NCBI GenBank assembly: GCA_003567315.1 | Contig: PWZT01000009.1 | Location: 1-37,625, forward strand | Reading direction: 5' to 3' | Origin: Paracoccaceae bacterium | Lineage (GTDB): Bacteria > Pseudomonadota > Alphaproteobacteria > Rhodobacterales > Rhodobacteraceae | DNA length: 37,625 bases | Shown here: piece by piece, positions 8,050-17,991 of the stretch | Position numbering within the stretch: position 1 is the first letter of the stretch | Layout of the letters: every line of letters begins with the position of its first letter | Notes under the pieces: model-generated | What the model saw: only the letters and a program-made list of their open reading frames with translations | Databases searched by the model: none | What the model was told of the DNA's origin: nothing | Position numbers and translations under genes: made by a program

Positions 8050-9723
8050 TCAGTCGCTCAGAAGGCGGCTCACGACGATCGTGACCTCAGGCTTCTTGCC
8101 GATCTCTTCCATCACGACCTGTCGCACAACACGGCGCAACCCGTCATTGAGCCGGTCATCATCGGCCAGTACCTTGTGACCCGCGCGCGATACGAACTCC
8201 TCGAGTTCCGCCTCGATGACTTCATTGAGCATCTGCCCGCCGCGCCCCTCGCTGCGCAGCCCGGCGATCTCGGCCCATGGCGCCCCCAATGCCTCGTTTT
8301 CTTCATCGAGTATAAGGGTCACAAAGACATGGCCTCCAATCGCCATGCGGATACGGTCGCGAATGATCCCGTCCATCGCCCCGATAAGCTGACTGCCATC
8401 CAGATAGACGCGCCCCGTTGGCACCTCATCGACCAGAACCGGCGCGTCCCCAGTCAGGTCGCAGATCGACCCGTTTGGCACCACGGCCGCGCGCAGCCCC
8501 TTCGCGAGCCCGAGTTTGGTATGTTCGCGCAGCATCCGGTGCTCGCCATGCATCGGGATCAGCATTTGCGGCGCGATCAACTCATGCATCTCGACCAGAT
8601 CCGGCCGGTTTGCGTGGCCAGAGACATGATAGCGCCGCTGCGCATTGTCGAGCACATCGACCCCCATCGACGAGAGCGCGTTGACCACGCGGCCGACATC
8701 GCGCTCATTGCCCGGAATGGTCATGGAGGAGAAGAGGAACGTATCCCCCTCCTTCATCTGCATGCCCATATAGCTACCGCGCGCAAGCTGGGCCGAGGCG
8801 GCGCGGCGCTCTCCCTGCGAGCCCGTCACGATCAGAAGCAGGTTCTCGCGCGGAATGTCCTTTGCCGCTTCGGGGCTGACAGTGGGCGGCATGTCGCGCA
8901 GGATGCCCGCCTCGGTCGCCACCTGCGTCATGCGCAGCATGGCGCGGCCCATCAGGCAGACTGACCGCCCGGCCTCCTGCGCCGCGAGCGCGAGCGTCTT
9001 CAACCGCGCCACATTGGAGGCGAAGGTCGTGGCCACAACCATGCCTTTCGCACTGCGCATCAACTCCGTGATCGGCTCGACCAGCGTGGACTCCGACCGG
9101 CCCGGATCCGGGTTCATGACATTGGTGCTGTCGCAGAGCAGCGCCTTCACCCCGGTCTTCCCGATCTCTGCCAGCATCGCAGGATCATGCGGCTCGCCCA
9201 CGCAAGGCGTGAGATCGGATTTGAAATCGCCGGTATGGACCACACGACCTGCAGGCGTGTCGATGATCAGCCCCGAGGCTTCGGGCAGCGAATGCGCGAC
9301 CGGAAAGAACTGCACGCGGAACGGGCCAAGCTCGATCGCATCGGGCGCCTTGTCCACGACCGTGACCTGCTCGGGATCCTGTCCGGCATCCTGCATCTTC
9401 AATTTCGCGATCCGCGCCGTGAAGTCGCGCGCATAGACGGGCACGCGCAGCTTGTGCCACATCACCCCAAGCGCGCCGACATGATCTTCATGCGCATGGG
9501 TGATGATGATCGCCTCAAGCTGATCGCGCCGCTCTTCCAGCCAACTCAGATCCGGCAGGATCAGGTCCACACCCGGGGTCGAATCCATGTCCGGAAAGGT
9601 CACGCCGAGATCGACGAGGATCAGCCGCTCGCGCCCTTTCGGGCCATAGCCGAAGACATAGGCATTCATGCCCACTTCCCCCGCGCCGCCCAAGGGAAGA
9701 TAAATCAGCTTGTCCTTGCTCAT
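8050..9723 (-). CDS. rnj: Ribonuclease J (metallo-beta-lactamase / beta-CASP RNase)
   Basis: The 557-aa cytoplasmic enzyme has the metallo-beta-lactamase zinc motif THAHEDHVG (H76, H78, D80, H81), PVAHSLPEA further on, and the beta-CASP block SGHANRPDL and PMHGEHRML. RNase J is a 5'-to-3' exo- and endoribonuclease that matures rRNA and degrades mRNA in alphaproteobacteria. Length is normal. Its ATG overlaps the coaX stop by four bases (ATGA), so translation is probably coupled to coaX. It is the last gene of the nuo-birA-coaX-rnj run and ends at tandem hairpins. Confidence 0.96.
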   Translation of the reverse strand: MSKDKLIYLPLGGAGEVGMNAYVFGYGPKGRERLILVDLGVTFPDMDSTPGVDLILPDLSWLEERRDQLEAIIITHAHEDHVGALGVMWHKLRVPVYARDFTARIAKLKMQDAGQDPEQVTVVDKAPDAIELGPFRVQFFPVAHSLPEASGLIIDTPAGRVVHTGDFKSDLTPCVGEPHDPAMLAEIGKTGVKALLCDSTNVMNPDPGRSESTLVEPITELMRSAKGMVVATTFASNVARLKTLALAAQEAGRSVCLMGRAMLRMTQVATEAGILRDMPPTVSPEAAKDIPRENLLLIVTGSQGERRAASAQLARGSYMGMQMKEGDTFLFSSMTIPGNERDVGRVVNALSSMGVDVLDNAQRRYHVSGHANRPDLVEMHELIAPQMLIPMHGEHRMLREHTKLGLAKGLRAAVVPNGSICDLTGDAPVLVDEVPTGRVYLDGSQLIGAMDGIIRDRIRMAIGGHVFVTLILDEENEALGAPWAEIAGLRSEGRGGQMLNEVIEAELEEFVSRAGHKVLADDDRLNDGLRRVVRQVVMEEIGKKPEVTIVVSRLLSD

Positions 9724-10508
9724 GCCTGCTCCTGCATCTTGTTGGCCTTGTTATAGTCGTGAATGACGCGAAGGCCATGCAATGTCAGATCATCCTCGAC
9801 CTTGTCAAACAGTGACTCCGCCTGCGCGAAAAGCGGGGCCAGCCCGCCAGTGCCGATGACTGTCATCGGGCGGCCATATTCGGCCTTGATCCGCGCAGTG
9901 ATCCCTTCCACGAGACCGATATAGCCCCAGAACACCCCCGACTGGATGCATGCCACGGTGTTGGTGCCGATGACTGTCTCTGGCTGGCTGATATCCACAT
10001 GCGGCAGCGCCGCGGCGCCCTGATGCAACGCCTGAAGCGAGAGGTTCACACCCGGCGCGATCACGCCGCCGACATAGGCCCCATCCTCCGCCACGACGTC
10101 GAAATTCGTGGCAGTGCCGAAATCCACCACCACGACATCGCCCCCGTGACGGTCAAAGGCGCTCACGGCATTGGCCAGCCTATCCGGCCCGGGCTTCACC
10201 CCGGCTTCGACGCGCGGGGCCACTGGCAGCAGGCACTCGGGCTTGCCCACCACCAGCGGCCGGCAGTTGAAATAGCGATCACAGAGCACGCGCAGATTGA
10301 ACACCACCCGCGGCACAGTCGAGGAGATGATGACATCGCTGATATCGGCATAGATCCCGGTCAGATCCATCAGGCTGGACAGCCAGACGAAATACTGATC
10401 AGCCGTGCGAGTTACCTCTGTCGAGGTGCGCCAGGTGGCGACGAATTCCGTGCCATCCCAGATCGCAAAGATGGTATTGGTATTGCCGCAATCAATGGTC
10501 AGAAGCAT
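9720..10508 (-). CDS. coaX: Type III pantothenate kinase
   Basis: The 262-aa protein has the ASKHA-fold motifs of CoaX: DCGNTNT (6-12), the PGPDRLANA segment that binds pantothenate, VVVDFGTATNFDVV with the catalytic aspartate, GGVIAPG, and a late VIGTGGLAP phosphate-binding loop. It phosphorylates pantothenate in the first step of coenzyme A synthesis and, unlike CoaA, is usually insensitive to CoA feedback. It starts 17 bp after birA and overlaps rnj by four bases. The link to CoA-dependent leucine catabolism in the same window is probably coincidental; this position after birA is common in alphaproteobacteria. Confidence 0.96.
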   Translation of the reverse strand: MLLTIDCGNTNTIFAIWDGTEFVATWRTSTEVTRTADQYFVWLSSLMDLTGIYADISDVIISSTVPRVVFNLRVLCDRYFNCRPLVVGKPECLLPVAPRVEAGVKPGPDRLANAVSAFDRHGGDVVVVDFGTATNFDVVAEDGAYVGGVIAPGVNLSLQALHQGAAALPHVDISQPETVIGTNTVACIQSGVFWGYIGLVEGITARIKAEYGRPMTVIGTGGLAPLFAQAESLFDKVEDDLTLHGLRVIHDYNKANKMQEQA

Positions 10509-10525
10509 CGCCCTGCCCTCTTGGT

Positions 10526-11278
10526 TCAGGAAAAATAGACATCGGCCGCTGCAATGGTGCGAAGCCCATGCGCGTCGCGCAATTGCAGCCCGCCAGTGGC
10601 ATCGATCCCTTCGAAGGTGCCCGTGAAACTCGCTGTCACCGTGCGTGCCGTGATCGTTTGTCCGAGATGCGCAGCGCGCGCCAGCCAGGCTGTACGGATT
10701 GGGGCGAAACCGAGTTGCGCAAGCTGGCCCTCCCAGCGGGCGAATGCAGGTGCGAGCAGGTCGAGGAAAGCCTCTGGCGCTATTTCCACACCTGTCTCGT
10801 TCATCAGGCTCACGGGCTGCGTTGCGCCCGCCTCGGCTGGAGGGGCGCTGCGCAGATTAACCCCGATCCCGATGGCCAGATGCCCGACCTGCGTCCCGTG
10901 ACCTACGCTCTCGAGCAGGATGCCCGCCACCTTGCCACCATTGAGAAGCACATCATTGGGCCATTTCAGCGCGAAAGCCTCGGCGCGGCCCGTGGCCTGC
11001 ACCAGCGCGTCATGCAAAGCCAGCGCCGCCACGAAAGAGCGCAAAGCAACCTGATCCGGCGGCCCGTCTGGAAGTGCGACATAGGTTGCTGCGAAATTGC
11101 CGTCCGGGTCATGCCATACCCGCCCGCGACGTCCGCGCCCCTGCGTCTGGCGCAGGGCGAGGAGCCATGTCGGGGCGGAAAGGCTCGGGGCCTGCCGTGC
11201 GGCTTCGGCGTTTGTGCTGTCGATCTCGGGCAGGATGATGCGCCCGACGCCCTCGGGCCAGTTACCTGACAAGAGCAT
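10526..11278 (-). CDS. birA: Biotin--[acetyl-CoA-carboxylase] ligase, without DNA-binding domain
   Basis: The product (250 aa from the ATG at 11278) contains the biotin-binding loop GRGRRGRVW, the [20 protein letters not shown] core and the C-terminal SH3-like end found in biotin protein ligases. It lacks the N-terminal winged helix of E. coli BirA, so it should be a monofunctional ligase that attaches biotin to carboxylase lysines and does not repress biotin genes. One substrate, the MccA subunit, is encoded about 19 kb away in this window. The start overlaps the end of nuoN by about 17 bp. An ATG nine codons upstream is possible but lies deeper in nuoN. Confidence 0.93.
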   Translation of the reverse strand: MLLSGNWPEGVGRIILPEIDSTNAEAARQAPSLSAPTWLLALRQTQGRGRRGRVWHDPDGNFAATYVALPDGPPDQVALRSFVAALALHDALVQATGRAEAFALKWPNDVLLNGGKVAGILLESVGHGTQVGHLAIGIGVNLRSAPPAEAGATQPVSLMNETGVEIAPEAFLDLLAPAFARWEGQLAQLGFAPIRTAWLARAAHLGQTITARTVTASFTGTFEGIDATGGLQLRDAHGLRTIAAADVYFS

Positions 11279-12701
11279 TCGCCGCGAGGGACGCTGCGGA
11301 CTCAACGCCGAAGAGGTTGATCACGCCGAGCACCATGATCGCCGCCGAAGCCACCAGCAGGCTCGCCTGCACGGGCGCGCGCACATGATCGAGCGGTTCG
11401 ATTTCATCGCCGAAATACATGTAATAGACGATCCGCAGATAGTAGAATGCCCCGATCACCGAAGCAATCCCCCCGGCCACAGCCAGCCATGTCAGCCCGG
11501 CCTGAACGGCTGCCCAGAGCACATAGAACTTCCCGAAAAAGCCCACAAGCGGCGGGACACCCGCAAGGCTGAACATCAGGATCAGAAGCGCAAGCGCCCG
11601 CAGCGGTTCTGCCTTGGAATACTGGCGCAGGCTGCCGATATCGGTGACCGGTTTGCCATCGCGCGACATGGTCAGAATGAAGGCGAAAACCCCGATATTC
11701 ATCGTCACATAGATCGCCAGATAGACCAGCATCCCCTGCACGCCCTGCGCCGTGCCCGCAGCCAGCCCCACAAGCGCAAAGCCCATATGCGAGATCGAGG
11801 AATAGGCCATCAGCCGCTTGATGTCGCGCTGCCCGATTGCGGCAATGGCGCCCACGAACATGGACGCGGCGGCCAGGAAAGCGATGATCTGCGACCAGTC
11901 GCCCGGGACCACCCCGAAGGCTTCATGCACAACGCGGGCGATCAGCGCCATCGCCGCGACTTTCGGCGCGGTTGCGAAGAATGCTGTCACCGGGGTCGGC
12001 GCGCCCTCGTAAACATCGGGCGTCCACATATGGAAGGGCACGGCCGAGACCTTGAAGGCGAGCCCGGCCAGCATGAAGGCAAGCCCCATCAACAGGCCGA
12101 TCGACATGCCGTCTTCCGAAATGGTCGAGATGATGCCTGCGAAGAGCGTCGTGCCTGCATAGCCATAGGTGAGCGAGGCACCATAGAGGAGCAGGCCCGA
12201 AGCCAGCGCGCCCAGGATGAAGTATTTCAACCCGGCCTCGGTCGAGCGCTGGGAGTCGCGGTTCATCGTGGCGATGACGTAGAGCGCCAGCGACTGCAGC
12301 TCGAGCCCCATATAGAGCGCGATCAGGTCACCGGCCGAGACCATCAGCATCATGCCCACGACAGACAGTGCGATCAGGATGGGATACTCGAATTTCAGCA
12401 GGCCGCGCGCGGCCATGTAGCTCTGCCCCATGACCATCACCACCGCAGCGGAGATCAGGATCACCATCTTGGAGAAATGCGCGAAGGCATCCGCGAGATA
12501 CATGCCGTTGAAGGCGGTTTGCTCCTCGAGCCCCTTGGAGCCGACAAACAGCGCCAGCAGCACCATCAGCCCGGCGGTGGCCCATAGGATCGGCTCGGCG
12601 AGCTTGTCCTTGCTGCCGAACACACCCACCATCAGGGCGGCCATGGCAAAGAGCGCAAGGACAATCTCGGGAAGCGCCGTATAGAGATCTGCAGCGATCA
12701 T
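11262..12701 (-). CDS. nuoN: NADH-quinone oxidoreductase subunit N (antiporter-like, membrane arm)
   Basis: The 479-aa protein is almost entirely hydrophobic and predicts about 14 membrane helices. The antiporter-like signature is present: [27 protein letters not shown] holds the discontinuous helix and its proton-channel lysine, and an upstream helix has the family glutamate ([13 protein letters not shown]). NuoN is one of three Mrp-antiporter-like proton pumps of complex I, next to NuoK. It is the last subunit gene. Eleven bp separate it from nuoM, and birA overlaps its 3' end, which suggests continuous transcription into the cofactor genes. Confidence 0.97.
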   Translation of the reverse strand: MIAADLYTALPEIVLALFAMAALMVGVFGSKDKLAEPILWATAGLMVLLALFVGSKGLEEQTAFNGMYLADAFAHFSKMVILISAAVVMVMGQSYMAARGLLKFEYPILIALSVVGMMLMVSAGDLIALYMGLELQSLALYVIATMNRDSQRSTEAGLKYFILGALASGLLLYGASLTYGYAGTTLFAGIISTISEDGMSIGLLMGLAFMLAGLAFKVSAVPFHMWTPDVYEGAPTPVTAFFATAPKVAAMALIARVVHEAFGVVPGDWSQIIAFLAAASMFVGAIAAIGQRDIKRLMAYSSISHMGFALVGLAAGTAQGVQGMLVYLAIYVTMNIGVFAFILTMSRDGKPVTDIGSLRQYSKAEPLRALALLILMFSLAGVPPLVGFFGKFYVLWAAVQAGLTWLAVAGGIASVIGAFYYLRIVYYMYFGDEIEPLDHVRAPVQASLLVASAAIMVLGVINLFGVESAASLAANALVR

Positions 12702-12712
12702 CGCGGGACCTT

Positions 12713-14254
12713 TCAGTTCTGTGCCAATTGTGATGCGGCCTCATGGGCCTGCAACGCCAGCGTATGCCCTTCGACCAGTGCCGCAACCGAGGGGCCGATA
12801 ATATCCGTGACCAGCGCGGGATAGACGCCGAGCAACAGCGTCATCACGACCAGCGGGGCCATGAGCGTCTTTTCGCGCCGGTCCATATCCTTGATCGACT
12901 TGAGCGATTCCTTGATGAGTTCGCCCATCACCACGCGGCGGAACAACCACAGCGCATAGGCGGCCGACAGGATCACCCCGGTCGCGGCGAAGAAGGCGAC
13001 CCATGTGTTGACCTGGAACACGCCGAGGAAGGTCAGGAACTCGCCGACGAAACCAGAGGTCCCCGGCAGGCCGACATTGGCCATGGTGAACAACAGGAAA
13101 ATCGCGGCATAGACCGGCATCCGGTTGATCAGCCCGCCATAGGCCACGATCTCCCGCGTGTGCATTCGGTCATAGATCACACCCACCGCGAGGAAGAGCG
13201 CGCCCGAGATGAAGCCATGGCTGATCATCTGGAAAATCGCCCCATCGAGCCCCTGCTGATTGGCCGCGAAGATGCCCATCGTGACAAAGCCCATATGGGC
13301 CACAGAGGAATAGGCAATCAGCTTCTTCATGTCCTCCTGCATCAGCGCGACCAGCGAGGTATAGACAATGGCAATCGCCGAGAGCCACAACACCAGCGGC
13401 GCGAAGATGTCGGAGGCCACCGGGAACATCGGCAGCGAGAAGCGCAGGAAGCCATAGCCGCCCATCTTCAACAGCACGGCCGCCAGAATGACCGAGCCCG
13501 CAGTCGGCGCCTGAACATGCGCGTCAGGCAGCCAGGTATGCACTGGCCACATCGGCATCTTGACCGCGAAGCTGGCGAAGAAAGCCAGGAAGAGCAGCGA
13601 TTGCATCCCCCCGATGATCTGCCATCCGGCGAGACTGATCGTTTCTGTGCTGAACTGGTGATTGAGCAGTGTCGGTATATCGGTCGTGCCTGCATCCACA
13701 TACATCGCGATCATTGCGACCAGCATCAGGACCGAGCCGAGGAAGGTGTAGAGGAAGAACTTGAAGGCAGCGTAGATGCGGTCCTTGCCGCCCCAGATGC
13801 CGATGATCAGGAACATCGGGATCAGGCCTGCCTCGAAGAACAGGTAGAACAACACGAGGTCCAGCGCCGTGAAGACGCCGATCATCAGCGTTTCCAGCAC
13901 GAGGAAGGCGATCATGTATTCCTTGACCCGGTGGGTGACATTCCAGCACGCGCCGATGGTGATGGGCATGAGCGCCGTGGTCAGCATCACGAACAGGATC
14001 GAGATGCCATCCACCCCCATCTTGTAGGTGAAGCCCATGATCCAGTCATGTTCCTCGACGAACTGGAAGCCTGTGTCCTGCGGGTCGAAGCCGATCAGCA
14101 TGATCAGCGAGGCCGCGAAGGTCGCCAGCGTCGCGACCAGCGCCACCCATTTGGCATTCGCCTGCGCTGCCTCGTCTTCGCCACGAAGGAAGAAGGCAAG
14201 GATCGCCGCCGCGATGGCGGGAGTGAAGGTGATGATGGACAGAAGGTTCAGCAT
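12713..14254 (-). CDS. nuoM: NADH-quinone oxidoreductase subunit M (antiporter-like, membrane arm)
   Basis: The 513-aa polytopic protein has [17 protein letters not shown] with the conserved glutamate and [19 protein letters not shown] with the antiporter core, followed by HMGFVTMGI. It is the middle of the three proton-pumping antiporter-like subunits of complex I in the cytoplasmic membrane. Its start codon overlaps the nuoL stop by one base (TGATG), indicating coupled translation. Length is normal and no frame disruption is visible. Confidence 0.97.
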   Translation of the reverse strand: MLNLLSIITFTPAIAAAILAFFLRGEDEAAQANAKWVALVATLATFAASLIMLIGFDPQDTGFQFVEEHDWIMGFTYKMGVDGISILFVMLTTALMPITIGACWNVTHRVKEYMIAFLVLETLMIGVFTALDLVLFYLFFEAGLIPMFLIIGIWGGKDRIYAAFKFFLYTFLGSVLMLVAMIAMYVDAGTTDIPTLLNHQFSTETISLAGWQIIGGMQSLLFLAFFASFAVKMPMWPVHTWLPDAHVQAPTAGSVILAAVLLKMGGYGFLRFSLPMFPVASDIFAPLVLWLSAIAIVYTSLVALMQEDMKKLIAYSSVAHMGFVTMGIFAANQQGLDGAIFQMISHGFISGALFLAVGVIYDRMHTREIVAYGGLINRMPVYAAIFLLFTMANVGLPGTSGFVGEFLTFLGVFQVNTWVAFFAATGVILSAAYALWLFRRVVMGELIKESLKSIKDMDRREKTLMAPLVVMTLLLGVYPALVTDIIGPSVAALVEGHTLALQAHEAASQLAQN

Positions 14255-16218
14255 CAGTTGGACCCTCCTGCCAGCGTGACAAAGGTGACGATCACAAGGA
14301 TCCCGATCACCATAGCCGTAGCATAATGGTAGATGAAGCCGGATTGCGCGCGGCCTGCGAGCCGGGTGAAGAAGGGAATGATTCCCATTGCCAGCCCGTT
14401 GATACCCCCGTCAATCACGGTGCCATCGCCCTTCTTCCACAGGAAACGGCCGATGAATTTCGAAGGGCGCACGAAGACGAATTCGTAGATCTCGTCGAAA
14501 TACCATTTGTTGAGCAGGAACTGATAGGCGCCGGGGAAGGTCTCGGCCAGGCGCCTGGGCATGGAGGTATCGCGAATGTAGAACTGATAGGCCAGCCCCA
14601 GCCCGATCAGCATGGCGATGAAGGGCGAGACCTTGACCCAGCCGGGCACATAATGCGCCTGCGTGATCAGGTCGTTATCCTCTGCCATGAAGATCGCCGC
14701 GCCGAAATAGTCGCGCACCTGTTCGGTCGAGCCAAAGAACGGCCCGTAGAACACCATCCCTGCCAGCACCGAGCCGACCGCCAGCACTGCAAGCGGGACC
14801 AGCATGGTCTGCGGGCTTTCATGCGCATGCTCATGGGTGTGCTTGTCGCCGCGCGGCTCACCCCAGAAGGTCAGGAACATCAGCCGCCAGCTATAGAAGC
14901 TGGTCATCAACGCCGCGATCACGAGGATCCAGAAGGCGTAGCCGGTGCCCGAGGCATAGACCGACTCGATGATCGCATCCTTGGAGACAAAGCCCGCAAA
15001 GCCGATCATCGTCAGTGGTATCCCTACCCCGGTGATCGCCAGCGTCCCGATCAGCATGGCCCAGAAAGTATAGGGCAGCTTGTCTTTCAGCCCGCCGTAA
15101 TTACGCATGTCCTGCTCGTGATGCATCCCGTGGATGACGGAGCCTGCGCCGAGAAAAAGCATGGCCTTGAAGAACGCATGTGTCAGCAGATGGAACATCG
15201 CGACCGAATAGACGCCCACACCGGCAGCGACGAACATGAAACCAAGCTGCGAACAGGTCGAATAGGCGATCACGCGCTTGATGTCATTCTGCACAAGGCC
15301 CACCGTGGCCGCGAAGAAAGCGGTCAGCGCACCGATCAGCACCACGAAGGCCATCACATCGGGAGTGTATTCCATCAACGGCGACATGCGCGCGACAAGG
15401 AAGACACCGGCGGTGACCATGGTCGCGGCGTGGATCAGAGCCGAAACCGGCGTCGGGCCTTCCATGGCGTCGGGCAACCATGTGTGCAGGAAGAGCTGCG
15501 CAGATTTGCCCATCGCGCCGACAAACAGCAGGAAGGCGATGAGATTGGCCGCATTCCAGTCGGTCCAGAGGAAGCGGACGGTCGTTTCCGACAGTGTCGC
15601 GGCTGCGGCGAAGATGTCGTCATACTGGATCGAGTCGACAAGGAAATAGATCACCATGATCGCGAGGATCAGGCCCATATCGCCCACACGATTGACGATG
15701 AACGCCTTCATCGCCGCTGCGCCCGCGCTCTGCTTGCGGAAATAGAAGCCGATCAGCAGATAGGAGGCGAGGCCCACACCCTCCCAGCCGAAGAAAAGCT
15801 GGACGAGGTTGTCGGCTGTCACCAGCATCAGCATCGCGAAGGTAAAGAGCGAGAGATAGGCGAAGAAGCGCGGGCGGTAGCTCTCGCCCTCGCGGAAATT
15901 TTCGTCATGCGCCATGTAGCCGAAGCTGTAGAGGTGCACGAGCGCCGAGACCGTGGTGATCACGATCAGCATCACGGCCGTCAGCCGGTCAAGCCGGATC
16001 GCCCAGTCGCCGACCAATGTGCCGCTGTCGATCCAACGCAGCAGGGTGATCTGCTGGACGGAGCCGTCATGCGTCAGGAAGATCACCCAGGACAGGAAGG
16101 CAGAGAGGAACAGGAGCCCCGTCGCCACCACCTGCGCCGGTCTCTCGCCGATCACGCGCCAGAACAAGCCTGCGATGATCGCGCCCAGCAGCGGGGCCAG
16201 AAGTACAGTTACCGCCAT
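14254..16218 (-). CDS. nuoL: NADH-quinone oxidoreductase subunit L (distal proton-pumping subunit)
   Basis: The 654-aa protein carries [18 protein letters not shown] (channel glutamate), [27 protein letters not shown] (antiporter core) and [17 protein letters not shown] His-rich cytoplasmic loop (HTHEHAHE) lies near the start of the C-terminal part. The C-terminal third would form the long amphipathic lateral helix that clamps NuoM and NuoN. NuoL is the distal proton pump. It lies 4 bp after nuoK and overlaps nuoM by one base. Confidence 0.97.
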   Translation of the reverse strand: MAVTVLLAPLLGAIIAGLFWRVIGERPAQVVATGLLFLSAFLSWVIFLTHDGSVQQITLLRWIDSGTLVGDWAIRLDRLTAVMLIVITTVSALVHLYSFGYMAHDENFREGESYRPRFFAYLSLFTFAMLMLVTADNLVQLFFGWEGVGLASYLLIGFYFRKQSAGAAAMKAFIVNRVGDMGLILAIMVIYFLVDSIQYDDIFAAAATLSETTVRFLWTDWNAANLIAFLLFVGAMGKSAQLFLHTWLPDAMEGPTPVSALIHAATMVTAGVFLVARMSPLMEYTPDVMAFVVLIGALTAFFAATVGLVQNDIKRVIAYSTCSQLGFMFVAAGVGVYSVAMFHLLTHAFFKAMLFLGAGSVIHGMHHEQDMRNYGGLKDKLPYTFWAMLIGTLAITGVGIPLTMIGFAGFVSKDAIIESVYASGTGYAFWILVIAALMTSFYSWRLMFLTFWGEPRGDKHTHEHAHESPQTMLVPLAVLAVGSVLAGMVFYGPFFGSTEQVRDYFGAAIFMAEDNDLITQAHYVPGWVKVSPFIAMLIGLGLAYQFYIRDTSMPRRLAETFPGAYQFLLNKWYFDEIYEFVFVRPSKFIGRFLWKKGDGTVIDGGINGLAMGIIPFFTRLAGRAQSGFIYHYATAMVIGILVIVTFVTLAGGSN

Positions 16219-16222
16219 CGCC

Positions 16223-16528
16223 TCAGCCTTTCATCACATTGACGTCTTCGACGTCAATCGTGCCCCGGTTGCGGAAGAAACAGACCAGAATGGCAAGACC
16301 GATCGCCGCCTCTGCCGCCGCCACGGTCAGCACGAACATGGTAAAGACCTGCCCGACAAGGTCATTGAGGAAGCTGGAGAAAGCGATCAGGTTGATATTG
16401 ACCGCGAGAAGCATCAATTCGATCGACATCAGGATAATAATGATGTTCTTGCGGTTCAGGAATATCCCGAAAATGCCTATCACGAACAGGGCCGCCGCCA
16501 CTGTCAGGTAATGTTCCAGTCCAACCAT
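16223..16528 (-). CDS. nuoK: NADH-quinone oxidoreductase subunit K
   Basis: The 101-aa protein has three predicted membrane helices. The middle helix includes [18 protein letters not shown] with the conserved membrane glutamate, and the third has [13 protein letters not shown] with the second one. These carboxylates are part of the central proton pathway of complex I. Length is typical. A 63-bp spacer separates it from nuoJ, longer than most junctions in the operon, and holds a small stem-loop; nuoL follows after 4 bp. Confidence 0.97.
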   Translation of the reverse strand: MVGLEHYLTVAAALFVIGIFGIFLNRKNIIIILMSIELMLLAVNINLIAFSSFLNDLVGQVFTMFVLTVAAAEAAIGLAILVCFFRNRGTIDVEDVNVMKG

Positions 16529-16552
16529 TCCGGTTCCCTCGTTCCGTTTGCT

Positions 16553-16572
16553 CAGGGCTCGTATCGGCCCTG
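16553..16572 (-). other. Small stem-loop between nuoJ and nuoK
   Basis: CAGGGC (16553-16558) and GCCCTG (16567-16572) form a perfect six-bp stem with an 8-base loop in the 63-bp nuoJ-nuoK spacer. In the long nuo transcript it could be a processing or stability element. There is no T-run, so a terminator is unlikely. It may also be chance. Confidence 0.25.
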
Positions 16573-16591
16573 TGATTGCCGCGTCAGCGCC

Positions 16592-17209
16592 TCAGCCCAG
16601 GCCCTGCCCCGGTTTGACATCTTTCAGTTCCATCGCCTTGGCCGGATCACGATGCATCTGCGCGATGACATCCTGCCGCTTCACATCCTTGCGGTGGCGG
16701 AGTGTCAGCACGATGGCCCCGATCATCGCGACCAGCAGGATCAATCCGGCGACCTGAAAGAGCAGGAAATACTGGTCATAGAGGATCAGCCCCAGCGCCT
16801 TGGTGTTATGCACCTCGTTCAGGTCGGGCGTGGGCGCCTGTCGCAATTCGCGCGCGGCCTCGGCCTCCTGCCAGGAGCCGAATAGCAGCGCCATCTGCAT
16901 CAGCAGCACGATCCCGATGATACTGGCGATGGGGAAATAGCGCGCCATCTCCCCCTTGAGCGCAGCGAAATCGATGTCGAGCATCATCACCACGAACAGG
17001 AACAGCACCGCCACTGCGCCTACATAGACGATGATCAGGAGCATCGCGATGAATTCGGCCCCCAACAGGACGAACATGCCAGCCGCTGAGAGGAAGGTCA
17101 GGATCAGCCAGAGCACCGAATGCACCGGGTTGCGCGACACTGTCACGAGGAACCCCGCAGTCAGCAGCGTGATCGCGAATGCGTAGAATGTGATATCGGC
17201 TACACCCAT
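16592..17209 (-). CDS. nuoJ: NADH-quinone oxidoreductase subunit J
   Basis: The 205-aa protein predicts five membrane helices and has the hallmark [28 protein letters not shown], whose third helix contains the pi-bulge region linked to complex I conformational change. A longer hydrophilic segment separates helices 4 and 5. A Lys/Arg-rich cytoplasmic tail (about 40 residues) ends the protein. It forms the centre of the membrane arm with NuoA, NuoK and NuoH. The ATG at 17209 begins MGVADITF, as in related sequences. Confidence 0.96.
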   Translation of the reverse strand: MGVADITFYAFAITLLTAGFLVTVSRNPVHSVLWLILTFLSAAGMFVLLGAEFIAMLLIIVYVGAVAVLFLFVVMMLDIDFAALKGEMARYFPIASIIGIVLLMQMALLFGSWQEAEAARELRQAPTPDLNEVHNTKALGLILYDQYFLLFQVAGLILLVAMIGAIVLTLRHRKDVKRQDVIAQMHRDPAKAMELKDVKPGQGLG

Positions 17210-17235
17210 GTCCCTCGGGTTCCCTTGTCTTGCGC

Positions 17236-17249
17236 GGGCGTTTTCGCCC
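17236..17249 (-). other. Small stem-loop between nuoI and nuoJ
   Basis: GGGCG-TTTT-CGCCC (17236-17249) forms a five-bp stem with a four-base loop within the 70-bp nuoI-nuoJ spacer, the longest gap inside the nuo run. It lacks a T-run on the nuo strand. A role in transcript processing between the peripheral-arm and membrane-arm genes is possible but unproven. Confidence 0.25.
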
Positions 17250-17279
17250 TTCGTTCAATGCTCTGGAGTGCACGTGCCC

Positions 17280-17771
17280 TCAGCGATAGGGCGCGTCAAC
17301 CTCCAGATTGCGGGCGATCTCGGCTTCCCAGCGCTCACCATTTTCGAGCAGCTTGTCCTTGTCGTAGAACAGTTCTTCGCGCGTCTCGGTGGCGAATTCG
17401 AAATTCGGCCCCTCGACGATGGCATCCACCGGGCACGCTTCCTGACAGAAGCCGCAATAGATGCATTTCGTCATGTCGATATCGTAGCGCGTGGTGCGAC
17501 GCGAGCCGTCCTCGCGCGGTTCGGCATCAATCGTGATGGCCTGTGCCGGGCAGATCGCTTCGCAAAGCTTGCACGCAATGCAACGTTCCTCGCCATTGGG
17601 ATAGCGGCGCAGCGCATGCTCGCCGCGGAACCGTGGCGAGAGCGGGCCCTTCTCATGCGGGTAATTCACGGTCGACTTCGGCGCCGCGAAATAGCGAAAG
17701 CCCAGCCCGAACCCTTTGATGAAGTCGGTCATCAGCGTGTATTTGATCGCGCGGTTCCAGTCAAAACCCAT
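17280..17771 (-). CDS. nuoI: NADH-quinone oxidoreductase subunit I (two 4Fe-4S clusters)
   Basis: The 163-aa ferredoxin-like subunit has both tetranuclear cluster motifs: [12 protein letters not shown] (C64, C67, C70, C74) and [12 protein letters not shown] (C103, C106, C109, C113). These hold clusters N6a and N6b, passing electrons from NuoG toward the N2 cluster in NuoB. An N-terminal amphipathic region anchors it to the membrane arm. The gene is preceded after 3 bp by a small coiled-coil gene that is not a complex I subunit. Confidence 0.97.
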   Translation of the reverse strand: MGFDWNRAIKYTLMTDFIKGFGLGFRYFAAPKSTVNYPHEKGPLSPRFRGEHALRRYPNGEERCIACKLCEAICPAQAITIDAEPREDGSRRTTRYDIDMTKCIYCGFCQEACPVDAIVEGPNFEFATETREELFYDKDKLLENGERWEAEIARNLEVDAPYR

Positions 17772-17774
17772 GGT

Positions 17775-17990
17775 CTAACCTCCGATCCTAGCTTCCAGTG
17801 CCTCGACCCGCTTGTCGATGTGTCCAATGACGTTGCTCAAGCCGAAAATCATCATTTTGTGCCCATGCAACTCGGTCTCGATATCGTCAAAGCGCGCATC
17901 CATCTGATCGAAGCGCTTATGCATGTCGCGAAGTTCCTCACGAATCAGGCGCAACTGCTCCAAGATAATGTTCTCTGCCTTTTCACTCAT
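17775..17990 (-). CDS. Small coiled-coil protein of unknown function between nuoH and nuoI
   Basis: A 71-aa reading frame (MSEKAENIILEQLRLIREEL...) fits tightly: its ATG lies one base after the nuoH stop and its stop three bases before nuoI. A longer frame exists but the extra N-terminus overlaps nuoH. The protein is hydrophilic and heptad-like (LRLIREELRDMHKRFDQMDARFDDIE), then a short hydrophobic MMIFGLSNVIG, then IDKRVEALEARI, so it looks like a helical hairpin or oligomeric coiled coil. Codon use appears less GC-rich than in its neighbours. From memory, similar MSE(K/R)xENxxLExLRxIRxE proteins occur widely in alphaproteobacteria, often beside unrelated genes and sometimes toxins. I cannot assign a function. 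It is not one of the 14 core subunits. Confidence 0.8.
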   Translation of the reverse strand: MSEKAENIILEQLRLIREELRDMHKRFDQMDARFDDIETELHGHKMMIFGLSNVIGHIDKRVEALEARIGG

Positions 17991-17991
17991 C

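Noticed and set aside
12743-16242. Two long plus-strand open frames (527 and 638 codons) opposite nuoM and nuoL
   Set aside because: They mirror membrane-protein genes: hydrophobic codons read backwards give the His/Asp/Glu/Arg/Gln-rich strings seen. No domain or ribosome site supports them.
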